64,000 bases of DNA from NCBI GenBank assembly GCA_035689185.1, contig DASSLY010000080.1:1-64000 (forward strand), written 5' to 3'. This document shows positions 18,868 to 26,713 of this stretch, in pieces. Position 1 is the first letter of the stretch. Every line of letters begins with the position of its first letter. Under the pieces are notes generated by a model, which was not told the origin of the DNA, searched no databases, and saw nothing but the letters and a program-made list of their open reading frames with translations. The stretch is from DASSLY01 sp035689185. Its GTDB lineage: Bacteria; Actinomycetota; Actinomycetes; Actinomycetales; Dermatophilaceae. The position numbers and the translations under genes are program-made.

Positions 18868-19801
18868 GCAGCGCCGAGTTGAGCTCGATGCCGGCCCCCG
18901 TGCGCGACCGTGCCTCCACCGTGCCCGTCACGGAGTTGCGCAGGAACAGCAGCCCGTCCTGCCCCGACAGCTCCCGGGCCTTGACCACCCGGCCGTCGGC
19001 CAGGGTCACCTTGGTCCCCGCGGTCAGGTACAGCCCCGCCTCCACCACGCAGTCGTCGCCCAGGGCGATCCCGAGCCCGGACTGGGCCCCGAGCAGCGAG
19101 CGCTTGCCGACTCGCACCCGCTGCGTGCCGCCGCCGGACAGCGTGCCCATGATCGAGGCGCCGCCGCCGATGTCGGACCCGTCGTCGACGACCACGCCCT
19201 GCACGATCCGGCCCTCCACCATCGAGGTGCCGAGGGTCCCCGCGTTGAAGTTGACGAACCCCTCGTGCATCACCGTCGTGCCCGGGGCCAGGTGTGCGCC
19301 CAGCCGCACCCGGTCGGCGTCGGCGATCCGCACCCCGGACGGCACCACGTAGTCGGTCATGCGGGGGAACTTGTCCACCGCGAACACCTGCACGGGCCCG
19401 ACCTCGCGCAACCGCAGCCGGGTCTGCTCGAAGTCGTCCACGGCACACGGGCCGAGACTGGTCCACACCACGTTGGCCAGCACCCCGAAGATGCCGTCCA
19501 GGTTGATCGAGTTCGGCTGCACCAGCCGGTGCGACAGCAGGTGCAGTCGCAGGTAGGCGTCCGGCGCGTCCACCGGCGGGCGGTCCAGGTCGATCTCGGT
19601 ATGCAGCACCGTGAGCCGGACTCCGCGCCGAGGGTCCTCCTTGGCCGCGGCGGACAGCTCGGGCGGGGCGGCATACATGTCGTCAGGGCCGGCCGGGCCG
19701 AGCGCGGGCGTGGGGTACCACGTGTCCAGCACCTGCCCGTCGCCCGCGCCGCGCCGCACGATCGTGGCCAGTCCCCAGCCCCAGGCAGGTCGGTCGGTCA
19801 T
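18854..19801 (-). CDS. dapD: 2,3,4,5-tetrahydropyridine-2,6-dicarboxylate N-succinyltransferase
   Basis: Left-handed beta-helix acyltransferase of 315 residues, of the distinct actinobacterial DapD type. It uses succinyl-CoA to make N-succinyl-2-amino-6-ketopimelate, the substrate of dapC in this window. Hexapeptide turns are visible from about residue 170 (VRLGAHLAPGTTVMHEGFVN, GGGASIMGTLSGGG, VGKRSLLGAQSGLGI). The ATG at 19801 faces dapE with only 24 bp between start codons. A TAGTCT hexamer seven bases before the ATG and no ribosome site indicate a leaderless mRNA. Confidence 0.94.
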   Translation of the reverse strand: MTDRPAWGWGLATIVRRGAGDGQVLDTWYPTPALGPAGPDDMYAAPPELSAAAKEDPRRGVRLTVLHTEIDLDRPPVDAPDAYLRLHLLSHRLVQPNSINLDGIFGVLANVVWTSLGPCAVDDFEQTRLRLREVGPVQVFAVDKFPRMTDYVVPSGVRIADADRVRLGAHLAPGTTVMHEGFVNFNAGTLGTSMVEGRIVQGVVVDDGSDIGGGASIMGTLSGGGTQRVRVGKRSLLGAQSGLGIALGDDCVVEAGLYLTAGTKVTLADGRVVKARELSGQDGLLFLRNSVTGTVEARSRTGAGIELNSALHANA

Positions 19802-19825
19802 GCGGGACAGACTACGTTGGCCGGT
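19802..19825. promoter_or_regulatory. Overlapping divergent leaderless promoters of dapD and dapE
   Basis: On the plus strand TACGTT (19813-19818) is followed by seven bases and the dapE ATG. On the minus strand TAGTCT (19814 down to 19809) is followed by seven bases and the dapD ATG. The two hexamers share bases 19813-19814, so two polymerases could not open both at once. The -35 regions would lie within the opposite coding sequences. Confidence 0.65.
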
Positions 19826-20884
19826 ATGCCGCTGGACCTCACCGACGACGTGGTCACCCTCACCGCCGCACTGTGCGACATCGAGTCGGTGAGTGGTAAC
19901 GAGCAGCCGATCGCCGACGCCGTCGAAGCGACCCTGCAACTGCCGCACCTCAGCGTCAGCCGGCACGGCAACACCGTGGTGGCCCGCACCGACCTGGGCC
20001 GGCCCGAGCGGGTGGCCCTGGCCGGTCACCTGGACACCGTCCCGCTCGCCACGACGCCGAACCTGCCGACTCGCCGGGTGGGGGACCAGCTGTGGGGCCG
20101 GGGGACGGTGGACATGAAGGGCGGCATCGCGGTCCAGCTCCGGCTCGCGGCGGCGCTCACCCGGCCGACCAGGGATCTCACCTATGTCTTCTACGACTGC
20201 GAGGAGGTCGAGGCCGAGCGGAACGGCCTGGCGAAGCTCGCGGCCACGGCCCCGGATCTGCTGCGGGCCGACTTCGCGGTCCTGTTGGAGCCGACCGCAG
20301 CCGCGGTCGAGGGGGGCTGCAAGGGCACGCTGCGCGTCGAGGTCACCGCCACCGGCGTTGCCGCGCACTCGGCCCGGCCCTGGAACGGCCACAACGCCAT
20401 CCACGAGGTGGCCGCCATCCTCAACCGGCTCCTCGCCTACGAGCCGCGGGTGGTCACCGTCGACGGCCTGGAGTACCACGAGGCGCTGAACGCGGTGGCC
20501 ATCTCCGGCGGCATCGCCGGCAACGTCATCCCGGACCGCTGCACGGTCGCCGTCAACTACCGGTTCGCCCCCGACCTGACCGGCGCGGAGGCGCTCACCC
20601 ACGTGTGCGAGCTGTTCGACGGGTATGCCGTGCAGCTCATCGACACTGCCGACGGGGCCCGGCCGGGGCTGGACCGCCCGGCCGCGCAGGCCTTCGTGGC
20701 AGCGCTCGGCGCCCCGGTCACCGCGAAGGAGGGCTGGACCGACGTGGCCCGGTTCTCCGCCCTGGGCATCCCGGCGGTGAACTTCGGTCCCGGCGACCCG
20801 AACCTGGCCCACCACGACGAGGAGCGGGTCCCGGTGCAGCAACTGCTGGATGCCGAGGCGGCCCTGCTGCGCTGGCTCGCGTAG
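19826..20884 (+). CDS. dapE: Succinyl-diaminopimelate desuccinylase
   Basis: M20-family zinc peptidase of 352 residues that removes succinate to give LL-diaminopimelate. Metal ligands are in LAGHLDTVPL (His, Asp), WGRGTVDMKGG (Asp), YDCEEVEAERNG (catalytic Glu and ligand) and PDPNLAHHDEE-like FGPGDPNLAHHDEERV near the C-terminus. The dimerisation domain with GVAAHSARPWNGHNAIH is intact. It starts at a leaderless ATG shared back to back with dapD. Its TAG stop codon forms part of the promoter hexamer of the next gene. Confidence 0.94.
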   Translation: MPLDLTDDVVTLTAALCDIESVSGNEQPIADAVEATLQLPHLSVSRHGNTVVARTDLGRPERVALAGHLDTVPLATTPNLPTRRVGDQLWGRGTVDMKGGIAVQLRLAAALTRPTRDLTYVFYDCEEVEAERNGLAKLAATAPDLLRADFAVLLEPTAAAVEGGCKGTLRVEVTATGVAAHSARPWNGHNAIHEVAAILNRLLAYEPRVVTVDGLEYHEALNAVAISGGIAGNVIPDRCTVAVNYRFAPDLTGAEALTHVCELFDGYAVQLIDTADGARPGLDRPAAQAFVAALGAPVTAKEGWTDVARFSALGIPAVNFGPGDPNLAHHDEERVPVQQLLDAEAALLRWLA

Positions 20885-20894
20885 GTTGCAGGTC
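20882..20894 (+). promoter_or_regulatory. -10 hexamer of the LOG gene, overlapping the dapE stop
   Basis: TAGGTT at 20882-20887 begins with the dapE TAG stop codon and lies exactly seven bases before the GTG start of the next gene. There is no ribosome site, so the downstream mRNA is probably leaderless. Confidence 0.55.
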
Positions 20895-21686
20895 GTGACC
20901 GACCAGCAGGGGGCGGCCGACCCGGCGGCCGTGCGGAACGGCGGCTACGAGTACCACACCGGGCCGGTGACGCTGCGGCGCAGCCATGTCCCGCCCACGA
21001 CCACCGACCAGCGGCTGCTGGACAACGTCGGACCGGCGGACTGGCTGCACGCCGACCCGTGGCGGGTCATGCGGATCACCAGCGAGTTCGTCGAGGGCTT
21101 CGGCGCTCTCGCCGAGCTCGGGCCGGCGGTGAGCGTGTTCGGCTCCGCGCGGACGGCACCCAGCCACCCGACATACGCACTGTCCGAACGGGTGGGCCGG
21201 GCACTGGCCCAGGCCGGGTTCGCGGTGATCACCGGCGGCGGGCCGGGCGCGATGGAGGCGGCGAACAAGGGCGCGCTGGAGGCCGGGGGCACCTCGGTCG
21301 GGCTGGGCATCGAGCTGCCGTTCGAGCAGCGGATGAACCGCTTCGTCGACATCGGGGTCAACTTCCGCTATTTCTTCGCCCGAAAGACGATGTTCGTCAA
21401 GTACGCCCGGGGGTTCATCGTCATGCCCGGGGGGTTCGGCACGCTGGACGAGCTGTTCGAGGCGGTGACGCTGGTGCAGACCCGCAAGGTCACCTCCTTC
21501 CCGATCGTGCTCGTAGGGTCGGCCTACTGGCAGGGGATGCTGGACTGGCTGGCCGCCGCGGCCGTCCCGGCGGGGACGATCGGCGCGGCGGACCTGGGGC
21601 TGCTGCGGCTCACCGACGACCCGGAGGACGCGGTCCGGATCGTCCAGCAGGCCGAGGACGGGCTGGTCGCCAGGCGCCCGGAGTAG
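20895..21686 (+). CDS. LOG family protein (TIGR00730; cytokinin riboside 5'-monophosphate phosphoribohydrolase type)
   Basis: A Rossmann-fold protein of 263 residues. The diagnostic nucleotide-binding motif is PGGFGTLDELFE near residue 180, and ITGGGPGAMEAANKGAL is the other conserved block. Members cleave ribose 5-phosphate from N6-modified or plain AMP; older annotation as lysine decarboxylase is wrong for this fold. The GTG at 20895 is supported by the TAGGTT hexamer seven bases upstream. Its position between dapE and folP2 matches mycobacteria (Rv1205 region, from memory). It is convergent with the folP-like gene. Confidence 0.9.
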   Translation: MTDQQGAADPAAVRNGGYEYHTGPVTLRRSHVPPTTTDQRLLDNVGPADWLHADPWRVMRITSEFVEGFGALAELGPAVSVFGSARTAPSHPTYALSERVGRALAQAGFAVITGGGPGAMEAANKGALEAGGTSVGLGIELPFEQRMNRFVDIGVNFRYFFARKTMFVKYARGFIVMPGGFGTLDELFEAVTLVQTRKVTSFPIVLVGSAYWQGMLDWLAAAAVPAGTIGAADLGLLRLTDDPEDAVRIVQQAEDGLVARRPE

Positions 21687-21771
21687 GCGCGGGCGGGCAC
21701 CCGGGGACGGGTCCGACAACGCGCCGGCGCTGGAGTCGGGCTCGCCGGTAGGGCCGGGCACCCTGGGACGG

Positions 21772-22662
21772 TCAGGCCAGCGCCCGGCGGGCCAGGCGCG
21801 GGATCCCGGTGCGGATGCCGGTCACCATGTCGATGACCTCCCGGGTCTGCCCGACGTTGTGGGCGCGCACCATCCGCACTCCCTCCCAGACCGCGACCGC
21901 CGTGGTCGCCAGGGTTCCGGTGAGGCGGTCCGTCTTGCGGCCGTCCAGTCCGAGGGTCTCGGCGATGAACTTCTTGTTCGACACTGCCAGCAGCACCGGC
22001 CAGCCGGTCGCGACGAGCTTGCCGATCCCCCCGGTGACCTGCAGCGAGTGGTAGCTGTTCTTGCCGAAGTCGTGGGCCGCGTCGATGAGGATGCCGTCCT
22101 CGCGCACCCCTGCCGCCAGCGCCGCCTCCGCCTGTCGCGCCAGGTCCGCGATGACGTGGCCGACCACGTCGGCGTAGCGGACCCGGTGCGGGTCGGTGCG
22201 CGGCGGGTGCCCGCCGGTGTGGGCGCACAGGTATGCCGCGCCCGCGCGGGCGGCGACGACGGTCACGTCCGGGTCGTGCCCGGCCCACGCGTCGTTGACC
22301 ATGTCCGCCCCCGCGCGAAGGGCCGCTTCGGCGACGGAGGCGCGCCAGGTGTCCACGCTGACAACCAGGTCCGGGTGCTCCCGCCGGATCGCCTCGACCA
22401 GCGGAACGACGCGGTCGGCCTCCTGCGCCGCGCTCACCTCAGGCCCCGGCCCAGCCTTGACCCCGCCGAGGTCCACCGCGTCCGCGCCGTCGGTGACCGC
22501 CCTGGCCACCGCCCGCAGCGCCGCTTCGTCGTCGACGTACATGCCCTGGTCGTAGAAGGAGTCGGGGGTGCGGTTGATGATGGCCAGCAGCGCCGTCTGG
22601 CCGGGGTGGAACACCCGGTCGCGGAGCCGGAGGTCGCGGGCGGCAGACGGCCAGTCGGGCAT
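21772..22662 (-). CDS. folP2: FolP2-like dihydropteroate synthase homologue
   Basis: A TIM-barrel protein of 296 residues of the dihydropteroate synthase family. The pterin site segment is IINRTPDSFYDQG (residues 28-40) instead of the usual NVTPDSFSDGG, the loop normally reading GGESTRPG is GGVKAGPG, and the late motif is AVSNKKFI rather than SRK. These match the FolP2 paralogue group, whose mycobacterial member has been reported to lack dihydropteroate synthase activity. So it may not join pterin and p-aminobenzoate. A canonical folP would be expected elsewhere. It is divergent from the DivIVA-like gene with 14 bp between the starts. Confidence 0.85.
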   Translation of the reverse strand: MPDWPSAARDLRLRDRVFHPGQTALLAIINRTPDSFYDQGMYVDDEAALRAVARAVTDGADAVDLGGVKAGPGPEVSAAQEADRVVPLVEAIRREHPDLVVSVDTWRASVAEAALRAGADMVNDAWAGHDPDVTVVAARAGAAYLCAHTGGHPPRTDPHRVRYADVVGHVIADLARQAEAALAAGVREDGILIDAAHDFGKNSYHSLQVTGGIGKLVATGWPVLLAVSNKKFIAETLGLDGRKTDRLTGTLATTAVAVWEGVRMVRAHNVGQTREVIDMVTGIRTGIPRLARRALA

Positions 22663-22676
22663 GGCACGATCATCCC
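22663..22676. promoter_or_regulatory. Overlapping divergent promoter candidate, folP2 and DivIVA-like gene
   Basis: Only 14 bases separate the two start codons. Plus-strand CACGAT (22665-22670) is six bases before the GTG at 22677. Minus-strand GATGAT (22674 to 22669) is six bases before the ATG at 22662. Both are weaker than the usual TAnnnT, but the layout copies dapD/dapE. Confidence 0.35.
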
Positions 22677-23135
22677 GTGGTGGTGCTGCTGGTGCTCATC
22701 GTGGTCGTGTGCATCGGCCTGTCGATCGCCCTGGTGGTAGGCCGCCTCGGTGACCACGTCGAGGGCCTGGCCGAGCCGACGTCCACCCTGGCGCACGAGC
22801 CGTTGCCGGACTGGCCGGTCGGCTCGGTGGGGCCGGAGCAGGTGTTGGCCCTCGGCTTCGACCGGGCGTTGCGCGGCTACCGGATGGACCAGGTGGACGA
22901 CGTGCTGGACCGGCTGGCCGAGGAGCTCGCCGAACGAGAGGCCCGGATCGCCGCGCTGAGCGCTGCTGCCCCGAACGGTGGTGGCTGGACCTCGGACGGG
23001 CCGGCTGCCCCCAGCGGTGGTGGCTGGACCTCGGATGGGCCTGCTGCCCCCAGCGCTGGTGGCTGGACCTCGGAGGCGCCTGCTGCCCCCAGCGCTGGTG
23101 CCCGGAGCGCCGGGCAGGGCGCGGACGGCGACTGA
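22677..23135 (+). CDS. DivIVA-domain membrane protein with repeat tail
   Basis: A protein of 152 residues: an N-terminal membrane helix (VVLLVLIVVVCIGLSIALVV), then a DivIVA-like segment LGFDRALRGYRMDQVDDVLD followed by a short coiled coil (LAEELAEREARIAAL). DivIVA-type proteins sense membrane curvature or scaffold polar growth. The last 50 residues are a tandem repeat built on GGGWTSDGPAAPS. It starts with GTG, likely leaderless. It is the first gene of a run of five overlapping genes, and occupies the place of Rv1209 in the mycobacterial order. Confidence 0.82.
   Translation: MVVLLVLIVVVCIGLSIALVVGRLGDHVEGLAEPTSTLAHEPLPDWPVGSVGPEQVLALGFDRALRGYRMDQVDDVLDRLAEELAEREARIAALSAAAPNGGGWTSDGPAAPSGGGWTSDGPAAPSAGGWTSEAPAAPSAGARSAGQGADGD
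22965..23105 (+). repeat. 39-bp tandem repeat coding the DivIVA-like tail
   Basis: About three and a half copies of a 39-bp unit that encodes 13 residues around GGWTSDGPAAPS. Copies differ at few positions and by whole codons, so the array can change length without a frameshift. Confidence 0.8.
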
Positions 23136-23698
23136 TGGGCGCCTTCGAGATCTCTCGCGTCGTCCCGGTCCCGGCAGAGCGGGTCTGGCAGGTCGTCACC
23201 GACTGGCAGGGCTACGCGCGCTGGCTGCCGTTGACCACGGTCCGCCAGGACGACGGCGCTGAGCGGGCAGGCTGGGCCTTCGCCGGTCTGACCGGGGTGG
23301 GACCGGTGCGGTTCAGCGACTCGATGCTGCTCACCGACTGGGATCCGCCGAGGTCCTTCCGGGTGCGCAAGACCGGGCGGTTGCTCGACGGCTGGGCCGA
23401 GGTCTCGGTCACCCCGCTCACTGAGACCACTGCCCGGCTGGACTGGCGCGAGTCGATCACGCCGAGACCGGTCGCGACGGGCCGGGTGCTGGCGCCCTTG
23501 CTGGACCCGCTCAACCGGCGGTTGTTCGTCTCGGTCATCGAGGCAATGGCCCGCGAGGCCTGCCTTCCCCCCGACCCTTCCCCCCACCGGACACCGCGCG
23601 AGGCCCGTTTCGCCGGGCGAACGCCCGCGAAACGGGCCTCGCGGGGTGTCCGGTCGTGGGGGGCGCGGGGCGTCCGGGCGCTGCGGGAGCGAGGGTGA
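23135..23698 (+). CDS. SRPBCC (START-like) family protein with palindrome-encoded tail
   Basis: A protein of 187 residues. The first 145 form an SRPBCC/polyketide-cyclase-like fold (start FEISRVVPVPAERVWQVVTDWQGYARWLP, later FRVRKTGRLLDGWAEVSVTPL), a hydrophobic-ligand pocket of unknown specificity. The ATG overlaps the preceding stop (TGATG). After IEAMAREACLPP the sequence becomes an Arg/Ala-rich tail (RTPREARFAG, TPAKRASRGVR) encoded by a 69-bp palindromic element and GC-rich DNA. That tail is probably not ancestral; the original stop was likely near 23580. The stop overlaps the tagI start. Confidence 0.8.
   Translation: MGAFEISRVVPVPAERVWQVVTDWQGYARWLPLTTVRQDDGAERAGWAFAGLTGVGPVRFSDSMLLTDWDPPRSFRVRKTGRLLDGWAEVSVTPLTETTARLDWRESITPRPVATGRVLAPLLDPLNRRLFVSVIEAMAREACLPPDPSPHRTPREARFAGRTPAKRASRGVRSWGARGVRALRERG
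23586..23654. repeat. Long palindromic element, copy B, inside the SRPBCC 3' end
   Basis: A 69-bp near-perfect palindrome with ends ACCGGACACC and GGTGTCCGGT. The inner arms are GCGAGGCCCGTTTCG and CGAAACGGGCCTCGC. The ends, and the GGCC-GTTT core, match copy A at 17888-17954, with paired changes on both arms. It is read through in frame by the SRPBCC gene. Confidence 0.75.
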
Positions 23699-24297
23699 GT
23701 GTCGGAGCGGAGGAGGTGGTCGGGCCGGACGGGTTGGCCCGTTGCCCCTGGAGCCTGGCCGCTCCGGAGTACGTCGACTACCACGACAACGAGTGGGGCC
23801 GTCCGGTCCACGGCGAGTCGGCGCTGTTCGAACGCATCACGCTGGAGGCGTTCCAGTCCGGGCTGTCCTGGTTGACCATCCTGCGCAAACGGGAGGCATT
23901 CCGCGCGGCCTTCGCCGGCTTCGACGCCGAGGCGGTGGCAGCCTTCGGCGAGCCAGACGCCGCGCGGCTGCTGGCCGACCCCGCCATCGTCCGCAACCGG
24001 CTCAAGATCGCCGCGGCCTTGAGCAACGCCCGTGCCGTCGTCGCACTCCGCGACCAGGGTGGCCTGGATGCCCTGGTCTGGTCGCACGCCCCGCCACCGG
24101 TGCCTGCCCCCGCCACGGCGGCCGGCGTGCCGGCGTTCACCCCCGCATCGGCGGCGCTGGCCGGCACGTTGAAGCGGCACGGCTTCGTCTTCGTCGGCCC
24201 GACCACCATGTATGCGGTGATGCAGGCCTGTGGGCTGGTCGACGACCACCTGGCCGGTTGCCACGTGCGCGGCAGACTGCCCGCCGACGCGGGATGA
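23695..24297 (+). CDS. tagI: DNA-3-methyladenine glycosylase I
   Basis: Base-excision repair enzyme of 200 residues that removes 3-methyladenine. The family signature is intact: CPWSLAAPEYVDYHDNEWGRP near residues 13-33, LEAFQSGLSWLTILRKREAFR, and the C-terminal GFVFVGPTTMYAVMQACGLVDDH with zinc-binding HC. The GTG at 23695 overlaps the SRPBCC stop (GTGA). A longer frame exists upstream but reads through the palindrome. Next to the DivIVA-like gene as in mycobacteria. Confidence 0.95.
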   Translation: MSVGAEEVVGPDGLARCPWSLAAPEYVDYHDNEWGRPVHGESALFERITLEAFQSGLSWLTILRKREAFRAAFAGFDAEAVAAFGEPDAARLLADPAIVRNRLKIAAALSNARAVVALRDQGGLDALVWSHAPPPVPAPATAAGVPAFTPASAALAGTLKRHGFVFVGPTTMYAVMQACGLVDDHLAGCHVRGRLPADAG

Positions 24298-25451
24298 GGG
24301 GACGGTTCCTGCTCGGCGTCGGCACGGCATACCTGGCCTGCCGGGCAGTGTCCTTCGTCGTTCTGGCCGTCGTGTCGCGCTACCAGGAGCCGAACTTCTG
24401 GACCGACGATCATCCTGACTACCTGGACATGACCGTCCTGTGGGACGGCTCCTGGTACCGCGAGATCGCCGAGCATGGCTACCCGGTGCCGTTGCCGCGT
24501 GACCCGGCGACCGGTGGCCTGCAACAGAACGCCTGGGCGTTCTACCCGGCGTTCCCGCTGACGGTCCGCGCGCTGATGTGGGTGACCGGGCTGGGCTTCC
24601 CGCTGGTGGCCTCCACCCTGGCGCTGCTGCTGGGCCTGGGCGCGGCCCTGGTGATGGGGGTGCTGCTGCAGGAGCGCGTGGGCGCCACGGTGGCGGTGGC
24701 TGCCGTGCTCGTCTGGGGGGCCTACCCCGCGTCGCCGACGCTGCAGGTGGCCTACACCGAGAGCGCGGCGATGCTGCTGCTGTGTGCGTTCCTGCTGGTG
24801 CTGTCCCACCACCGGTGGTGGGCCGCCGGGGGGATCGCCATCCTGCTCGGGCTGACCAGGCCGATCGCGGCACCGTTGGGTGTCGTCGTCCTGGTGGCGG
24901 TGGTGCTGCGCTGGCGACGTCGTCGCACCGAGCCGCTGGGACGAGGGGAGGCGCTGGGAATGGCCGGCGCCCTAGCGGGCTGCGTGATCGGCACCATCAC
25001 CTGGCCCGCCGTCGCGTGGTGGGCAACCGGGTCCAGATCGGCCTACACCGACACCATGGCGACCTGGCGCGGCTCCGGTGAGGTCGTCCCAGTGCGGCCC
25101 TGGCTGGACATGGCCTCCTACCTGTGGGGCGACCACGCGCTGCTCTGGCTCGGGCTGATCCTGCTCGGGCTGGTCGTCCCGGTCGCCGGTCCGTGGGCCC
25201 GGCCGCTCGGCGCCCAGCTGCGGGCGTGGGCGCTGGCCTACCCGGCGTACCTGGTCCTCGTGCTGGACCCCTTCACCAGCATCTTCCGCTACCTCATCCC
25301 GCTGTTCCCCCTCGCGGTGGTGGCGGTCGGCCGGTCACCCCGGCTGGTCTGGCTGCGCGCGGCCCTGCTGGTGACGGCGTTCCTGCCGCTGCAGGTGTGG
25401 TGGACCTATGCCCTGTTCCGGTTCGTCCCGCCCACCGACTACCCGCCGTGA
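24294..25451 (+). CDS. PIG-V-like mannosyltransferase family membrane protein (first of pair)
   Basis: A polytopic membrane protein of 385 residues with about nine or ten helices. The early extracytoplasmic motif LWDGSWYREIAEHGYP matches the W-D-x-x-W-Y motif of PIG-V/Mannosyl_trans2 enzymes, which transfer mannose from polyprenol-phosphate-mannose. AWAFYPAFPL and LQVAYTESAAML are also typical. The ATG overlaps the tagI stop as ATGA. The next gene is a paralogue of similar length. Substrate unknown; a lipoglycan or glycoprotein acceptor is plausible. Confidence 0.82.
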   Translation: MRGRFLLGVGTAYLACRAVSFVVLAVVSRYQEPNFWTDDHPDYLDMTVLWDGSWYREIAEHGYPVPLPRDPATGGLQQNAWAFYPAFPLTVRALMWVTGLGFPLVASTLALLLGLGAALVMGVLLQERVGATVAVAAVLVWGAYPASPTLQVAYTESAAMLLLCAFLLVLSHHRWWAAGGIAILLGLTRPIAAPLGVVVLVAVVLRWRRRRTEPLGRGEALGMAGALAGCVIGTITWPAVAWWATGSRSAYTDTMATWRGSGEVVPVRPWLDMASYLWGDHALLWLGLILLGLVVPVAGPWARPLGAQLRAWALAYPAYLVLVLDPFTSIFRYLIPLFPLAVVAVGRSPRLVWLRAALLVTAFLPLQVWWTYALFRFVPPTDYPP

Positions 25452-26713
25452 CCGTCCTCGAGGCGGTCCGGGCGACCCGCGACCGAGTGCTGGTGCTGCC
25501 GACCTGGGCCCTGCTGGTCGGGGTGTTCGTGGTCTCCCGGCTGGTCACCGCGGCCATCGTGCAGACCGCCGCCGTCTGCTGCCAGAACCCGGCCGGCGTG
25601 GCCGACCTGCACCCCGGCTACGAAGACATGGTCGGACTGTGGGACGGCGCGTGGTACCGCCGGATCGTCGAGTCCGGCTACCCCATCCCGCTGCCGGTGG
25701 ACGGGGACACCGGTGAGGTCACCTTCAGTGCGTGGGCGTTCTACCCGCTGTTCCCGTATGCCGTGCGCGCGCTGACCGCGTCGGGGCTGTCCTTCGACGC
25801 CGCCGCGCAGCTGCTCAACCTGCCGTTGGCCCTGCTGGCGGTGCTGCTGGCCTGGCGGTTGTTCTCCGCGCGCGCAGACGTGCTGACCCGCCCCTCCGAC
25901 TCCACCCTCTACCAGCGGATGGCCGTGCTCGCGGCCGGGGTGTGGTGCTTCTACCCGGCCACGGCGGTGCTGCAGATCGCCTACTCGGAGGCAGTCGCGA
26001 CCTGCTTGCTGGCGGGGTTCCTGCTCGCGCTGATCCACCGCCGGTACTGGCTTGCCGTGCTCCTGGTTGTGCTGCTCGGCTTTGCCAGAGCCGTCGCGCC
26101 GCCGCTCGGGGTGGTGGTCCTGGTGCACCTGGTCGTCCGCATGCGGGAGGAGCGGCGGCTTGGCCTGCCCCTGCTGCACGGCGACCGGGTCGTCGCCCCG
26201 GCGCTGCTGCTCGCGACCGGTATCTCCGCGGTGGCCTGGCCGGTGCTGGTCGGCCTGGTCAGCGGCGACCCTCGGGCCTTCTTCACCATCCAGGCGAAGT
26301 GGGGGCAGGAACCCGGAAAGGGCCCGTTCGTCGCCTGGCTGACGTGGGCGTGGGACCAGATGGGCATCGTCGGCGTGCTCGTGCTGCTGGCGCTGGTGGT
26401 GGCCTACATCGCGCTGGCCACTGGCCGCCACGGGCGATGGCTCGCGGTGGAGCTGCGCACCTGGGCACTGGCCTACCCGCTGTTCCTGCTGGCGGTCACC
26501 CGGCCGATCACCAGCATGTGGCGCTTCCTGCTGCTGGACTTCCCGCTGGCCGCGATCCTGGTGAGCATCGTGGTCCGCGGCGCCGAGGCCGGCGGGGTCG
26601 AGCCGACCTGGCCGCGACGGCTCGGCGTGGCCGTCGTGGGCCTGGTCGGCGGCATGGCGGCCTGGACGGTGGTGTTGCTGACCTACACGCCGTGGTTCGA
26701 CGGACCGCCCTAG
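25448..26713 (+). CDS. PIG-V-like mannosyltransferase family membrane protein (second of pair)
   Basis: A membrane protein of 421 residues, clearly paralogous to its upstream neighbour: LWDGAWYRRIVESGYPIPLP, AWAFYPLFPYAVRAL and LQIAYSEAVAT line up with the same motifs there. About ten helices. GTG start overlapping the previous stop by four bases (GTGA). A conserved extracytoplasmic pair CC near residue 43 is unique to this copy. It probably arose by tandem duplication and may act with its neighbour as a two-step glycosylation system; that is inference. It converges on the enoyl-CoA hydratase gene with a four-base overlap. Confidence 0.82.
   Translation: MTVLEAVRATRDRVLVLPTWALLVGVFVVSRLVTAAIVQTAAVCCQNPAGVADLHPGYEDMVGLWDGAWYRRIVESGYPIPLPVDGDTGEVTFSAWAFYPLFPYAVRALTASGLSFDAAAQLLNLPLALLAVLLAWRLFSARADVLTRPSDSTLYQRMAVLAAGVWCFYPATAVLQIAYSEAVATCLLAGFLLALIHRRYWLAVLLVVLLGFARAVAPPLGVVVLVHLVVRMREERRLGLPLLHGDRVVAPALLLATGISAVAWPVLVGLVSGDPRAFFTIQAKWGQEPGKGPFVAWLTWAWDQMGIVGVLVLLALVVAYIALATGRHGRWLAVELRTWALAYPLFLLAVTRPITSMWRFLLLDFPLAAILVSIVVRGAEAGGVEPTWPRRLGVAVVGLVGGMAAWTVVLLTYTPWFDGPP

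Noticed and set aside
23585..23698. Arg/Ala-rich C-terminal domain of the SRPBCC protein as a functional domain
   Set aside because: It is encoded by the palindromic element and neighbouring GC-rich DNA, and the SRPBCC fold is complete before it.
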